A DNA stretch of 64,000 nucleotides, from contig JALQUB010000084.1 in assembly GCA_023268635.1 (NCBI GenBank), forward strand, positions 1-64,000. The letters are read 5' to 3'. Origin of the DNA: Pseudomonadales bacterium (GTDB taxonomy: Bacteria > Pseudomonadota > Gammaproteobacteria > Pseudomonadales > Pseudohongiellaceae). Of the stretch, positions 1 through 14,235 are shown piece after piece; the first letter of the stretch is position 1, and each line of letters opens with the position of its first letter. The position numbers were made by a program, and so were the translations under genes. The notes below the pieces were generated by a model. The model ran no database searches. It was not told the origin of the DNA and saw only the letters and a program-made list of their open reading frames with translations.

Positions 1-519
1 AAGAAAGGAAAGCATCTGATCAATGATCAGATCGAAGCGTCACAAGTACGTTTGATTGGTGCCGACGGTGAACAGGTCGGTATTGTGTCTATTAAAGAGG
101 CCCTAGCTGCTGCTGAAGAAGCGAGTTTAGACCTGGTGCAAATGTCTGACGGCGACGTCGTTGTTTGTAAGGTAATGGACTACGGTAAAGTGTTGTTTGA
201 ACAGAAAAAACAACGTGCAGCCGCCAAGAAAAACCAAGTGCGCACTCAAGTTAAAGAAATTAAGTTTCGCCCAGGGACGGAAGAAGGGGATTATCAGGTA
301 AAACTACGCAACCTGATACGTTTCCTTGAAGATGGGGACAAGGCCAAGGTATCACTTCGATTCCGCGGTCGGGAAATGGCCCATCAACATCTTGGCATGG
401 AGCTTGTCACTCGAATTCGCGAGGATTTGGCTGACTACGGCACTGTGGAGCAGGAGCCCAAGATGGAAGGCCGGCAGATCGTAATGGTCTTGGCGCCGGT
501 TAAAAAGCGCGCGCAGTAG
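1..519 (+). CDS. infC: Translation initiation factor IF-3 (5' end outside window)
   Basis: IF-3 binds the 30S subunit, keeps subunits apart and checks the initiator tRNA/start codon match. The reading frame is open from base 1, and the residues before the first in-window start-like codon (TTG at 52) already read as the IF-3 N domain (LINDQI, then QVRL). The gene therefore begins upstream of the window, and roughly 8-10 residues are missing compared with the usual ~180. The linker is Lys-rich, and the C domain carries [17 protein letters not shown] and [10 protein letters not shown], all typical of the family. It is followed by rpmI and rplT, the classic infC-rpmI-rplT operon. The start codon, often an unusual AUU in this family, cannot be seen. 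Confidence 0.97.
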   Translation, partial: KKGKHLINDQIEASQVRLIGADGEQVGIVSIKEALAAAEEASLDLVQMSDGDVVVCKVMDYGKVLFEQKKQRAAAKKNQVRTQVKEIKFRPGTEEGDYQVKLRNLIRFLEDGDKAKVSLRFRGREMAHQHLGMELVTRIREDLADYGTVEQEPKMEGRQIVMVLAPVKKRAQ

Positions 520-593
520 CCATCAGGCTATCGCGAGTATTCACACTTTTAGCCCCGAGGTAAAGTCTACGGGAGCAAATGCGGAGTTAGACA

Positions 594-791
594 ATGGCTG
601 GAAAATTAAAAACCCACAGTGGTGCTGCGAAGCGGTTCAAAAAAACCGCCTCCGGTTTCAAGCGCAAGAGCGCCTACAAGAGTCACATCCTGACCAAGAT
701 GACGACTAAGCGAAAGCGTCAGCTGCGCGGCACTAGTGCCGTACATGCATCAGACGTCCCTGCAGTAAAACGCATGCTTCGCGAAATCTAA
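594..791 (+). CDS. rpmI: 50S ribosomal protein L35
   Basis: Small basic protein of the large ribosomal subunit, 65 residues, the normal length for bL35. It starts [16 protein letters not shown] and contains the conserved [11 protein letters not shown] and KRKRQLRG segments. It lies 74 bp after infC and 35 bp before rplT. In E. coli this operon is autoregulated by L20 binding the infC-rpmI region; whether that happens here cannot be judged from sequence alone. The start is an ATG preceded by a GGAG-like site. Confidence 0.97.
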   Translation: MAGKLKTHSGAAKRFKKTASGFKRKSAYKSHILTKMTTKRKRQLRGTSAVHASDVPAVKRMLREI

Positions 792-826
792 TCACACGTT
801 TCCCGTAGGGGATCAGGAGAATTTAA

Positions 827-1186
827 ATGGCTCGAGTAAAACGCGGCGTCGTTGCAAATCGTCGTCACAAGAAAGTATTAAAGCAGGCTAAAGGCTACTA
901 TGGTGCCCGCAGTCGTATTTATCGCGTTGCTAATCAGGCAGTCACCAAAGCGGGACAATATGCGTACCGCGACCGTCGTGTGAAGAAGCGCGTATTCCGT
1001 GCACTATGGATCACACGTATTAACGCTCAGGCGCGCGCAAATGGCATGACTTATAGCCAGCTAATCGCTGGACTAAAGAAAGCCAACATCGAAATCGATC
1101 GCCGCGTTCTGTCAGACCTAGCGGTTCATGACAAGCCAGCGTTTAACGCGATCCTCAATCAGGCGAAAGCCAGCCTCGCAGCCTAA
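827..1186 (+). CDS. rplT: 50S ribosomal protein L20
   Basis: L20 is an early-assembling 23S rRNA-binding protein and, in E. coli, the repressor of rpmI-rplT translation. The 119-residue product begins [16 protein letters not shown] and contains [26 protein letters not shown] and YSQLI, all hallmark bL20 segments. A strong AGGAG lies just before the ATG. The following 91 bp to pheS contain a long imperfect stem-loop, annotated separately. Confidence 0.97.
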   Translation: MARVKRGVVANRRHKKVLKQAKGYYGARSRIYRVANQAVTKAGQYAYRDRRVKKRVFRALWITRINAQARANGMTYSQLIAGLKKANIEIDRRVLSDLAVHDKPAFNAILNQAKASLAA

Positions 1187-1198
1187 TCTGCGCTGAAT

Positions 1199-1247
1199 CT
1201 CATTTTTTGAAGCCTCCATTCAGCAGGATGTGAGGTTTCGGAATGAG
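1199..1247 (+). other. Long imperfect stem-loop between rplT and pheS
   Basis: Bases 1199-1216 can pair with 1232-1247 in a stem of about 16 base pairs, with a two-base bulge, three G-U pairs and a 15-base loop. No run of T follows, so it is not an obvious intrinsic terminator. It may be an RNA-processing site, part of an attenuator, or a barrier that separates ribosomal-protein and synthetase expression. E. coli pheST is attenuated through a Phe-rich leader peptide, but I see no such peptide here. Confidence 0.5.
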
Positions 1248-1274
1248 TCTCACCGGTGATTCATACAGGGCTGA

Positions 1275-2294
<1,020 letters not shown>

Positions 2295-2368
2295 CAATGC
2301 GCAGGCGCCTGCTTCGATGTTGTGCCTCGACTGCCGGTGAGCTGTCCCTCAAAGTGTGAGCTCAGACG

Positions 2369-4750
2369 ATGATTTTTAGCGAGAACTGGTTGCGCGAGTT
2401 TGTTGACCCGGACATGACTACTGAACAACTCGTTGAGACCCTAACTATGGCGGGTCTCGAAGTGGATAGTGTGAGTCCTGCTGCATCTCAGTTTAGCGGC
2501 ATAGTGGTAGGCCGGGTTGATGATGTTCAACCGCACCCAGATGCCGACAAATTATCCGTGTGCGCGGTGAGTGATGGTGAGTCTGTCTATCAAGTCGTGT
2601 GCGGTGCCCCGAATGTTCGTGCGGGCTTGTTAATACCCTTCGCCAAGGTGGGAGCCGTGCTTGAGGGCGGCGAGAAACCTTTCAAGATCAAAGCTGCCAA
2701 GCTCAGAGGAGTGGAATCAAACGGCATGCTCTGCTCAGCGGAAGAACTTGGCATGGCGGAGTCATCAGATGGACTCTTAGAGCTACCTCAGACACTGACG
2801 CTTGGCGAAGATATTCGATCGGCGCTGCAACTTGACGATCAACTAGTGGAATTAGACCTCACACCTAATAGAGGCGACTGCCTTGGGATGATAGGCCTAG
2901 CAAGGGAAGTCGGCGTACTTAGCAAGAGCGCGGTGAAGGCGATCGACTACCCTGTGGTTCCAGTGACAAGCGATCGAACGGTGGCCGTCGCCACAGAAGC
3001 ACCGGATGCCTGTCCGAAATACCTAGGACGTGTAATTGAAGGTGTTGATCTTTCTGTAGGGAGTCCGCTCTGGTTACAAGAGCGATTGCGACGCAGTGGC
3101 GTTCGTAGTATCGATCCAGTCGTCGATGTGACAAATTTAATGCTGTTAGAGCTTGGGCACCCGATGCATGCTTTCGATGCCGATAAGCTCGAAGGCACAG
3201 TGTCCGCACGTATGGCAAGGGATGGTGAAAAACTCACCTTGCTCGATGGGAAAGAGGTGGAACTTGAACCCTCAACTCTGCTGATCGCGGATGATGCTCA
3301 GGCGCTAGCGATGGCTGGTGTCATGGGCGGTCTGTCAAGCTCGGTGACTAATGATACTCGATCTATTTTTCTTGAATGTGCGTTCTTTGCGCCGATTTCG
3401 ATAGCTGGTAAAGCTCGAAGCTATGGCATGCACACAGATGCTTCCCACCGATATGAAAGAGGTGTTGATTTCAGTCTGCAGGAGTCAGCTATTGAGCGAG
3501 CGACTGCGTTGTTGCTCGAAATCGTAGGAGGTAAAGCCGGACCTGTTAGTGCTGCGTATGGCCGTGTGCCTGATGCAATCGAGGTGGAGCTCAATTTTGC
3601 TAATGTTGAACGTCTACTTGGCATAAAAGTCGCCGCTGAGGAATGTCTTTCGATTCTCTCTGGGCTAGGATTTGAATTACTCAATTCAAATAGCGAGTGT
3701 GCACTATTTAAGGTGCCTACGTTCAGATTCGATTGCTCGATAGAAGCAGACCTCATTGAAGAGATTGCGCGAGTTTTCGGCTATAACAATATGCCCGAAA
3801 CCCCGAGCATGAGCCGCGACCAATTATCTAAATTTTCTGAATCCGTGTTACCAATGGCAGCCTTGAAAGGACGCCTTGTCGCAGAAGGATTCCAGGAAGC
3901 GATTAATTACAGTTTCATTGAACCCGCGCTCGCGTCGTTGATTTGTCCAGAGCCCAAGCTGGTGGAATTGCAAAACCCTATTTCTAAGGAAATGTCGGTG
4001 ATGCGACCAAGTATTCTCCCCGGGCTACTCAGTACCTTGGCATATAACCTTAATAGGCAACGCGATAGGGTACGGATATTTGAGGCTGGCTTGGTCTTCG
4101 ATCGCCAGGAGTCTGAAATCACTCAGATTCGCAAGATAGCGGGTCTGATGTATGGTGCACAGAAGCCTGAGAGCTGGGCGGACAAGAACACCGCCGTCGA
4201 TTTCTTTGATGCCAAAGGCGTGGTGGAGTCTGTGATGGATTTGGGGCGTGGTTCTGCGGCGTATCAATTTTGCGCAAGCACACACACCGCGATGCACCCG
4301 GGACAATGCGCTGAGATTAAACTGGAGGGTCGTGTCGTCGGCGTTGTTGGTGTATTGCACCCTCGATTGCAGCGCCACTTTGGGTTCCCTCAAACTGTTG
4401 TCCTTTTCGAGATCGAAAGTGAAGCATTACTACGGCATGACATCCCAGCCGCAGAACCTTTATCGCGTTATCCTGAGGTGAGTCGTGATCTCGCCATCGT
4501 TGTCGAGAGCACGGTAGAAGCGGGCGGAATCGTGGAGTGCATTCGCGCGAATGCAGGTGATCAGCTGGTCGCTCTAAAGGTATTCGATGTTTACGAGGGT
4601 GAGAGTGTCGGAGAGGGTAAAAAATCAATCGCTTTGGGCTTGACCTGGCAGGATGCTTCGCGCACTCTTGGTGATGATGAAATTTCTGGTATTATTGCTA
4701 ATTGCATCAAGGCTCTAGCAGCCGATTTTAATGCTGAACTGCGCGTCTGA
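2369..4750 (+). CDS. pheT: Phenylalanyl-tRNA synthetase beta subunit
   Basis: Large non-catalytic subunit with the editing (B3/B4) domain, tRNA-binding domain (EMAP-like, residues about 40-150), B5 domain and C-terminal ferredoxin-fold anticodon-binding domain. The 793-residue length matches the family (~795). It begins MIFSENWLREFV, typical for PheT, and contains HPDADKLSVC in the tRNA-binding domain, DLTPNRGDCLGM, and the C-terminal YPEVSRDLAIVV segment. It is probably co-transcribed with pheS and followed 36 bp later by ihfA, the common gammaproteobacterial order. Confidence 0.97.
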   Translation: MIFSENWLREFVDPDMTTEQLVETLTMAGLEVDSVSPAASQFSGIVVGRVDDVQPHPDADKLSVCAVSDGESVYQVVCGAPNVRAGLLIPFAKVGAVLEGGEKPFKIKAAKLRGVESNGMLCSAEELGMAESSDGLLELPQTLTLGEDIRSALQLDDQLVELDLTPNRGDCLGMIGLAREVGVLSKSAVKAIDYPVVPVTSDRTVAVATEAPDACPKYLGRVIEGVDLSVGSPLWLQERLRRSGVRSIDPVVDVTNLMLLELGHPMHAFDADKLEGTVSARMARDGEKLTLLDGKEVELEPSTLLIADDAQALAMAGVMGGLSSSVTNDTRSIFLECAFFAPISIAGKARSYGMHTDASHRYERGVDFSLQESAIERATALLLEIVGGKAGPVSAAYGRVPDAIEVELNFANVERLLGIKVAAEECLSILSGLGFELLNSNSECALFKVPTFRFDCSIEADLIEEIARVFGYNNMPETPSMSRDQLSKFSESVLPMAALKGRLVAEGFQEAINYSFIEPALASLICPEPKLVELQNPISKEMSVMRPSILPGLLSTLAYNLNRQRDRVRIFEAGLVFDRQESEITQIRKIAGLMYGAQKPESWADKNTAVDFFDAKGVVESVMDLGRGSAAYQFCASTHTAMHPGQCAEIKLEGRVVGVVGVLHPRLQRHFGFPQTVVLFEIESEALLRHDIPAAEPLSRYPEVSRDLAIVVESTVEAGGIVECIRANAGDQLVALKVFDVYEGESVGEGKKSIALGLTWQDASRTLGDDEISGIIANCIKALAADFNAELRV

Positions 4751-4786
4751 TTGTGATGCACTGAATCTAAGAGTAGAGGGTCTAAA

Positions 4787-5095
4787 ATGACTGATGGTGC
4801 CCTAACTAAGGCCGATATGGCTGAGCGACTATTTAAAGAGCTCGGGTTAAACAAGCGAGAGGCGAAAGAGGTTGTCGAGCAGTTTTTCGAAGAGATCCGT
4901 GCGTCGCTGGAGGCAAATGAGCAGGTGAAGCTGTCAGGCTTCGGTAATTTCGATCTAAGGGATAAGAAAGAACGCCCTGGTCGCAATCCGAAGACGGGCG
5001 AGGAAATTCCCATTAATGCGCGTCGCGTTGTCACGTTCCGGCCTGGTCAGAAGCTGAAAGCAAGAGTAGAGGGTTATGCTGGAAGCGAAGAATAA
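4787..5095 (+). CDS. ihfA: Integration host factor alpha subunit
   Basis: IHF-alpha pairs with IHF-beta to bend DNA sharply at specific sites, acting in recombination, replication and transcription. The 102-residue product shows the HU/IHF fold: [11 protein letters not shown] at the N terminus, [20 protein letters not shown] across the beta arm, and [11 protein letters not shown] near the C terminus. The R-P-G-R-N-P-K-T-G arm with the intercalating proline is present. Its last 20 bases overlap the start of the downstream merR-type gene in another frame, so the two are probably translationally linked. Confidence 0.96.
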   Translation: MTDGALTKADMAERLFKELGLNKREAKEVVEQFFEEIRASLEANEQVKLSGFGNFDLRDKKERPGRNPKTGEEIPINARRVVTFRPGQKLKARVEGYAGSEE

Positions 5096-5429
5096 TAACG
5101 AATTACCCTCAATTCCCCCCAAGCGCTATTTTACGATAGGCGAAGTAGGGGAATTATGCGCAGTAAAGCCCCATGTCCTTCGATACTGGGAAGCTGAGTT
5201 CCCGCAGTTGAAGCCTGTTAAGCGGCGCGGCAACCGCCGTTATTATCAGCGCGAAGATGTCATCTTAATTCGACAAATTAAAAGTCTACTCTACGAGCAA
5301 GGTTACACGATCGGTGGGGCTAGGCTAAAAATGAGTGACAAAAGCAAACCTGCGCCGAGTCCCTCAGTCTCGAGTACGGAGCTAAAAGCGGTAATCGAAG
5401 AGCTGGAATCTCTGATCCAATCTCTCTAA
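5076..5429 (+). CDS. MerR-family transcriptional regulator
   Basis: Small regulator of 117 residues. It has one MerR winged-helix DNA-binding domain (about residues 18-85): [22 protein letters not shown], then [13 protein letters not shown] and [15 protein letters not shown]. The tail after residue 90 is short, with no cysteine metal-binding loop and no large effector domain, so a metal-sensing role is not supported. The ATG at 5076 lies inside ihfA (20-bp overlap) and has an AGAGGG site ahead of it. An unnamed MerR gene directly after ihfA is a recurring arrangement in pseudomonads; its target is unknown. Confidence 0.88.
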   Translation: MLEAKNNNELPSIPPKRYFTIGEVGELCAVKPHVLRYWEAEFPQLKPVKRRGNRRYYQREDVILIRQIKSLLYEQGYTIGGARLKMSDKSKPAPSPSVSSTELKAVIEELESLIQSL

Positions 5430-5550
5430 AAATTTTCACCTATACAGCATTTAGTCCTCAAGTAGCCTTTAGATTTCTGAGTGGCGGTTTTCTCAAAGTT
5501 ATTCAGGTTTAGCGCTGTTAAGTTTCTCTAAAACTCGCTAAAATTCACTT

Positions 5551-5630
<80 letters not shown>

Positions 5631-5651
5631 AATTTCTATCCTTTCTCCCTC

Positions 5652-5873
5652 TCAAGTCTGACGCTCTCCTTCAATTTTATCGGTACCGTTGTCCACTTGA
5701 TTTCGTATTGCCAATATCGATTCAGCGCAATAGCGCGCTAGGCACTGCTCTTCAACCTCTTCTACGTAGTCCAGAATCGCCTCTCTCGCACAGTATTGGA
5801 TAGTGCGCCCAGAAGTCATCGCAAGCAAAAGTAATCGTTTTTCGATGTGTTTCGGTAAATCGATGGTAAACAT
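5652..5873 (-). CDS. Orphan ribbon-helix-helix antitoxin-like protein
   Basis: 73-residue protein whose first ~50 residues match RelB/CopG-type ribbon-helix-helix antitoxins: a short beta strand (MFTIDLP), helix A (KHIEKRLLLLAMTSGRT), then helix B with YCAREAILDYVEEVEE, which corresponds to the widespread Y-x-A-R-E-A-I motif. Such proteins bind operator DNA as dimers and neutralise a RelE/ParE-type toxin. No toxin ORF follows: the gene stops 22 bp from the tRNA-Pro 3' end. The last ~20 residues do not resemble the usual toxin-binding tail. A good GAGGAG site precedes the ATG, and a promoter candidate lies upstream, so it is probably expressed. It could be a degraded toxin-antitoxin locus or a solo regulator. 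Confidence 0.72.
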   Translation of the reverse strand: MFTIDLPKHIEKRLLLLAMTSGRTIQYCAREAILDYVEEVEEQCLARYCAESILAIRNQVDNGTDKIEGERQT

Positions 5874-5929
5874 GTTTCAACTCTCCTCAGACGCAGGCCT
5901 TACCTTTTATATGTCGGACCCCTGACTTA

Positions 5930-5957
5930 ACTATAGATCGCATTAGTCATTACACAA
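5930..5957 (-). promoter_or_regulatory. Candidate sigma-70 promoter for the antitoxin-like gene
   Basis: On the minus strand there is TTGTGT (5957-5952), a 16-bp spacer and TATAGT (5935-5930). This places the transcription start about 50 bases ahead of the antitoxin-like ATG. The match is reasonable but unproven. RelB-type genes usually carry operator repeats at this place; none is clear here. Confidence 0.4.
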
Positions 5958-6115
5958 GGTTACAGGGGTTTACAGCGCTAATGGAGACTGGATAGGGGCG
6001 ATTTTTGGGTCGGGGAAGGGGCTTGGGCGCTATATAGAGGTATTTCTTTGGAAAGAGAGCACTATTTGTAGTGTTATTGGCTACTACTATCGTTTAGAAT
6101 TTAGTGACAAGGCAT

Positions 6116-6148
6116 GTTGGAGATAGGGCCGAAGTCCGACTCTCCAAC
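6116..6148. repeat. Inverted repeat in the smc leader
   Basis: GTTGGAGA and TCTCCAAC form a perfect 8-bp inverted repeat separated by 17 bp, 32 bp upstream of the smc ATG. It could be a regulator site or an RNA hairpin that affects smc translation. No T-run follows. Confidence 0.5.
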
Positions 6149-6179
6149 CGAGATTTAACTACTCTAATTAGAAGAAACA

Positions 6180-9100
6180 ATGCGCCTCAAATGTATCAAG
6201 TTAGCTGGATTTAAGTCCTTCGTAGATCCCACAACAATCGATTTCCCTTCGAATCTCTGTTCCGTAGTTGGACCGAATGGCTGCGGCAAATCTAATGTCA
6301 TCGATGCTGTGCGCTGGGTTATGGGAGAAAGCTCTGCGAAGAACCTGCGCGGTGAGAATATGACGGACGTCATATTCAATGGATCTGGTGGGCGTAAGCC
6401 GGTCGGCCAAGCCAGTGTAGAGCTGGTCTTCGACAATCACGATCACAAACTCACGGGCGAGTACGCTAATTTTGATGAGGTCGCTATCAAACGCAAAGTG
6501 GACCGGGATGCCCAGTCTACCTATACGCTGAACGGAACAAAGTGTCGACGCAAAGATATTACCGATATCTTTCTTGGAACTGGTTTGGGGGCTCGTAGTT
6601 ATTCGATTATTGAGCAGGGGATGGTCTCTCGACTTATTGAATCCAAACCCGAAGAACTCCGTATATTCATTGAAGAAGCGGCGGGAATCTCGAAGTACAA
6701 AGAGAGGCGCCGTGAGACGGAAAACCGCATCAAGCGTACACGAGAGAATCTCGAACGATTAGCCGATATCCGTGATGAATTAGGCCGACAATTAGCCCAT
6801 CTCCATAGGCAGTCTGTAGCAGCGGAGAAGTACGGAGAGCTGAAAACGCAAGAACGGCAAACGACTGCAAATTTGAATGCGCTTAAGTGGCGTAAGCTTG
6901 ATGATGAAATACGTGGCAACAGAGAAGCTATCGGTGAACAGGAAATCAAATTAGAGGCGACGATTGCCGATCAGCGTGAAGTCGATGCAAAGATTGAACA
7001 GCGACTGGTGGATGGTACGGAGCTAAGCGACAAGCTGGGCGAGGTGCAAGCACGATTTTACAGCTTAGGAAACGACATCGCGCGTCTTGAACAAAGCATC
7101 GAACATCAGCTAGAGCGAGCAGACCAAATGCGGTTCGATCTATCTGAAACTGAACAGGCCTTCTTTCAAACTCAAGAAGAACTTGAGACTGACAAAGAGA
7201 GAATTTCCACGCTGAATTCGGAGTTGGAAAATTTAGTCCCTGAGCTCGAAGAGGCGCGTGAGCTAGAAGCACAGTCTAGCGCTATTTTAGAAGATGCCGA
7301 AGGAGAGCTTCGGAGCTGGCAGGCGCAATGGGACGAGTTTAATAAAAGTGCAGAGGAGCCTCGACAAATTGCTGAGGTCGAACAATCGCGAATTCAGCAA
7401 TTAGAAAATATTGTTCAGCGGGGATTAGAGCGTCGCCGTCGACTCGAAGAAGAACAGGCTCAATTGCTCGATGCGGACGAAGACGAAACTGTCGTCGAAG
7501 CTAGAGAAGAGCTCGCGTTACTAGAGGAAGCTATTGGCTCATTACAGGAACAGAGTCAGCAGGCGGGCAATGAAATAGCGTTACGTCGCTCCCAATTTAG
7601 TGAATGTGCAGATGAACTTGATGCTGCGCGTAGCGAATTGCAAACGGCGCGTGGCAAACTTGCATCGCTGGATGCCCTGCAGCAAGCCGCTCTCGGCTTG
7701 GATAATGAGGCGGTAAACAGCTGGTTGCTTGGTAATGGTTTGGGGAATCGGCAGCGACTGGCCGAGAGCATCAAAATTCAGTCTGGCTGGGAGCACGCGG
7801 TTGAGTCAGTGTTAGGTGAAAACCTCCAGAGCATCTGCGTCGAAGGTTTGGACAATATCGAGGCGCTTTTAGCCGAATTGCCTGAGGGTCGAGTGGCGCT
7901 CGTTGATATTCATGCGCATGGCGCTGCAAAGACTAACTCCGAGATCGCACTACAACCACTTGCGGATCTCGTTGAGGCGGAAAGTGGCATTCGAGACTTG
8001 TTACTAGGCATTTATGCTGCGGACACGTTGGGAGCAGCCCTAGCTCATAGGGATTCTCTCGGTGCGGCTGAATCTATCATCACTCAGGATGGTCAGTGGT
8101 TGGGTCGTTCTTGGTTGCAATTGAAAAATGGCGACAAGGAAGGTTCTATTGTTAAGCGCCGTGGCTTGATCGAGGAACTTAACGAGTTAATCGAGCAGCG
8201 TGTTCAATTGACTGGTCAACTCAATGATCGCCAAGCGGAGTTGAAAGAGGCGATTGCACATGCGGAGCAGGCTAGGGAACAACTGCAGTTGGATATAGCC
8301 AATAATAGTAAGGCATTCGGTGACTTGAAATCCCAACTCAGTGCTCAGCAGGCGAAAGTCGAGGAAGCGGGGCTGCGTCGGCAGCGAATCCATCACGAGC
8401 TTGAGGAATTAAATCGGCAGGTGGAGCTCGAGCAGGAAAATATTGCTGAATCACGTCAGCGGCTCCAAGTTGCGCTCGATGAAATGGAAGCGAATATTGG
8501 TGCGAGAGAGTCGTTGGAAAAGGCTCGAGAGCAATTCATGAGTTCGCAGCAAGAATCAAGGGAGCGCGCTCGTCAGGATAAGGACCGTGCGCATTCGCTC
8601 GCTTTGAGGCAGCAGACACTGCAATCTCAGTTGCAGTCAACACGCGATACCTTGGAGCGAATGAATGTTCAGGTACAACGTAGCCAAGAGCGGATTGATA
8701 GTTTAAGGCAGCAGATAGCAGCGTCAGAAGACCCTGTACGAGGTATGCGAGACGAGCTCGAAACTCTGCTCGGACAGCGTCTTGAAGTCGAGCAAGAGTT
8801 GGCCAAAGCCAAGGCCGCCTCAGATGCGAATGAACATGCAATTCGAAGTCTAGAGGCTGAGAGGAATAGCATACAAGAACGCAGTAATCAGGTTCGCGAG
8901 GTCTTAATGCAGGCGCGTCTGAAGAGTGAAGGCGCCACTGTCAAACAAGAAGCTGTTCTCGAGCAACTCGTCGAAGCGAAATTCGACCTACAAACTGTGT
9001 TGAGTGCGCTTGAAGAAGGCGTAGACATCGAAGCGTGCGAAGCCGAGCTCGAGCGAACGGCTAATAGGATCCAACGCCTAGGTCCAATAAACCTCGCGGC

Positions 9101-9692
9101 GATAGATGAGTATGCTCAACAGTCCGAACGCAAAGTGTATCTAGACAAACAGAATGATGACCTAGAGCGCGCGTTGAATACCTTGCAGAACGCAATTAAG
9201 AAAATTGATCAAGAAACGCGCGCGCGCTTTAAAGAAACGTTTGATAAGGTGAACGCGGGCCTGCAGGCGTTATTCCCACGCGTGTTTGGAGGCGGACACG
9301 CGTATTTAGATATGACTGGTGAAGATTTGCTGGATACTGGTGTTGCTATTATGGCGAGGCCGCCTGGCAAACGTAACAGCACCATTCATTTGCTGTCTGG
9401 TGGAGAAAAAGCCATGACAGCTATCGCGTTGGTCTTCTCGATTTTCCAACTCAATCCGTCGCCATTCTGTATGCTGGATGAGGTCGATGCGCCACTTGAT
9501 GACGCTAACGTAGGGCGTTACGCTAATCTTGTGAAAGAGATGTCCAAGTCGGTCCAGTTTATTTTCATCACACACAACAAAATCACGATGGAAATGGCGA
9601 ACCAATTGCTGGGCGTCACAATGCACGAGCCGGGGGTCTCTCGTATCGTCGCAGTTGATATCGAGGAAGCAGCAGAGCTCGCGGCTATGTAA
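6180..9692 (+). CDS. smc: Chromosome segregation protein SMC
   Basis: Structural-maintenance-of-chromosomes ATPase, 1170 residues, the normal bacterial size. The N-terminal head holds Walker A (GPNGCGKSNVIDA, about residues 32-44). Two very long Glu/Gln/Arg-rich coiled coils (about 170-495 and 665-1000) flank a hinge near 500-660 (GWEHAVESVLG region). The C-terminal head has the signature LLSGGEKAMTAIA and Walker B FCMLDEVDAPLDD. No scpA or scpB is in the window. The smc-zipA-ligA order is that of pseudomonads. A stem-loop precedes the start codon. Confidence 0.96.
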   Translation: MRLKCIKLAGFKSFVDPTTIDFPSNLCSVVGPNGCGKSNVIDAVRWVMGESSAKNLRGENMTDVIFNGSGGRKPVGQASVELVFDNHDHKLTGEYANFDEVAIKRKVDRDAQSTYTLNGTKCRRKDITDIFLGTGLGARSYSIIEQGMVSRLIESKPEELRIFIEEAAGISKYKERRRETENRIKRTRENLERLADIRDELGRQLAHLHRQSVAAEKYGELKTQERQTTANLNALKWRKLDDEIRGNREAIGEQEIKLEATIADQREVDAKIEQRLVDGTELSDKLGEVQARFYSLGNDIARLEQSIEHQLERADQMRFDLSETEQAFFQTQEELETDKERISTLNSELENLVPELEEARELEAQSSAILEDAEGELRSWQAQWDEFNKSAEEPRQIAEVEQSRIQQLENIVQRGLERRRRLEEEQAQLLDADEDETVVEAREELALLEEAIGSLQEQSQQAGNEIALRRSQFSECADELDAARSELQTARGKLASLDALQQAALGLDNEAVNSWLLGNGLGNRQRLAESIKIQSGWEHAVESVLGENLQSICVEGLDNIEALLAELPEGRVALVDIHAHGAAKTNSEIALQPLADLVEAESGIRDLLLGIYAADTLGAALAHRDSLGAAESIITQDGQWLGRSWLQLKNGDKEGSIVKRRGLIEELNELIEQRVQLTGQLNDRQAELKEAIAHAEQAREQLQLDIANNSKAFGDLKSQLSAQQAKVEEAGLRRQRIHHELEELNRQVELEQENIAESRQRLQVALDEMEANIGARESLEKAREQFMSSQQESRERARQDKDRAHSLALRQQTLQSQLQSTRDTLERMNVQVQRSQERIDSLRQQIAASEDPVRGMRDELETLLGQRLEVEQELAKAKAASDANEHAIRSLEAERNSIQERSNQVREVLMQARLKSEGATVKQEAVLEQLVEAKFDLQTVLSALEEGVDIEACEAELERTANRIQRLGPINLAAIDEYAQQSERKVYLDKQNDDLERALNTLQNAIKKIDQETRARFKETFDKVNAGLQALFPRVFGGGHAYLDMTGEDLLDTGVAIMARPPGKRNSTIHLLSGGEKAMTAIALVFSIFQLNPSPFCMLDEVDAPLDDANVGRYANLVKEMSKSVQFIFITHNKITMEMANQLLGVTMHEPGVSRIVAVDIEEAAELAAM

Positions 9693-9818
9693 GTTTTATG
9701 GCCGAACTTCAGTGGTTCAATCAATTTGAATAAATCGTGGATGTGGGCTAAAGAATTTCATAGGTTTGGCTGATAACATCTTTAGACCTTACTCTTTGTT
9801 AAGCTGCTAGCTGCGCCT

Positions 9819-13450
<3,632 letters not shown>

Positions 13451-13454
13451 GATC

Positions 13455-14231
13455 ATGAGTTGGTGGGGGAAGGTTGTAGGAGGCACATTCGGCTTTATGT
13501 TGGCTGGCCCTCTTGGTGCATTAATGGGGGCAGCCCTCGGCAACTATTTTGATGGTGGCCTGTCTGCGCAAGACGGCAGATTGGGTTTAGGAGCGACAGA
13601 GAGGGTTCAGTCAGCATTTTTTACTACGACCTTTGCTCTGATGGGTTATATCGCGAAATCTGATGGCAAAGTAACCAAGGATGAGATTGCACTCGCTGAG
13701 CGTGTGATGGGCCAAATGCGCTTAAATCCGATGCAACGGAAGGTCGCAATCCGTCTATTCGATGAGGGTAAGCGGGAAGGCTTTCCCGTAAAGGAAGTAT
13801 TAGCTCAATTTCGACGCGAGTCGTTCCGTCGTACTAGCCTTATTCAGATGCTGCTCGAGATCGTCGTCGCGACAGCGTTAGCAGATGGTCGTTTACACGC
13901 ACGGGAACGGAAAATCTTAGATGATATTGCATCTGCCTTAGGCGTAAACAAACAGCGACTCGATTCAATCATGGCGAGAGTCTCGGGTCAGGCTGGATTC
14001 GAAACGGCAGAGGCCAGTTCCGCTAAATTAAAGGCTGCGTACGCGCTGCTTGGTGTGGAGCCTAATGCGAGCTTGGACGAAATTAAGAAAGCTTACCGTC
14101 GCCAAATGAGCCAGCATCACCCGGATAAACTTGTCGCAAAAGGGCTGCCGGAAGAAATGATCGATATCGCCACGCGTAAAACTCAAGACATCAAGGCTGC
14201 TTACGATCTGATTCGCCAAGAAAGTTCTTAA
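13455..14231 (+). CDS. DjlA-like membrane J-domain co-chaperone
   Basis: 258-residue protein. The N terminus is a Gly-rich membrane segment (GGTFGFMLAGPLGALMGAAL), followed by a TerB-like helical domain (YIAKSDGKVTKDEIALAERVM and a second repeat, ATALADGRLHARERKIL), and a C-terminal J domain (about 190-258) with the HPD motif in SQHHPDKLVAKG. J domains stimulate DnaK ATPase. The order matches E. coli DjlA. The ATG at 13455 is chosen because the membrane segment follows it directly; a longer frame from 13407 would overlap ligA by 44 bp without added homology. Its stop is only 4 bp from the convergent CDF gene. Confidence 0.85.
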   Translation: MSWWGKVVGGTFGFMLAGPLGALMGAALGNYFDGGLSAQDGRLGLGATERVQSAFFTTTFALMGYIAKSDGKVTKDEIALAERVMGQMRLNPMQRKVAIRLFDEGKREGFPVKEVLAQFRRESFRRTSLIQMLLEIVVATALADGRLHARERKILDDIASALGVNKQRLDSIMARVSGQAGFETAEASSAKLKAAYALLGVEPNASLDEIKKAYRRQMSQHHPDKLVAKGLPEEMIDIATRKTQDIKAAYDLIRQESS

Positions 14232-14235
14232 GATT

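Larger units (their letters stand above)
5874..6179. other. Intergenic region between antitoxin-like gene and smc
   Basis: 306 bp with no supported coding sequence. The left third holds the promoter candidate of the minus-strand antitoxin-like gene. The right part is the smc leader, which contains two inverted repeats: GTAGT/ACTAC at 6069-6086 approximately, and GTTGGAGA/TCTCCAAC at 6116-6148. No phage attachment repeat of the tRNA-Pro 3' end is visible here. Confidence 0.6.

Noticed and set aside
52-519. infC starting at the TTG at 52
   Set aside because: The frame is open to base 1, and the upstream residues match the IF-3 N domain, so the TTG is internal and the gene is cut by the window edge.
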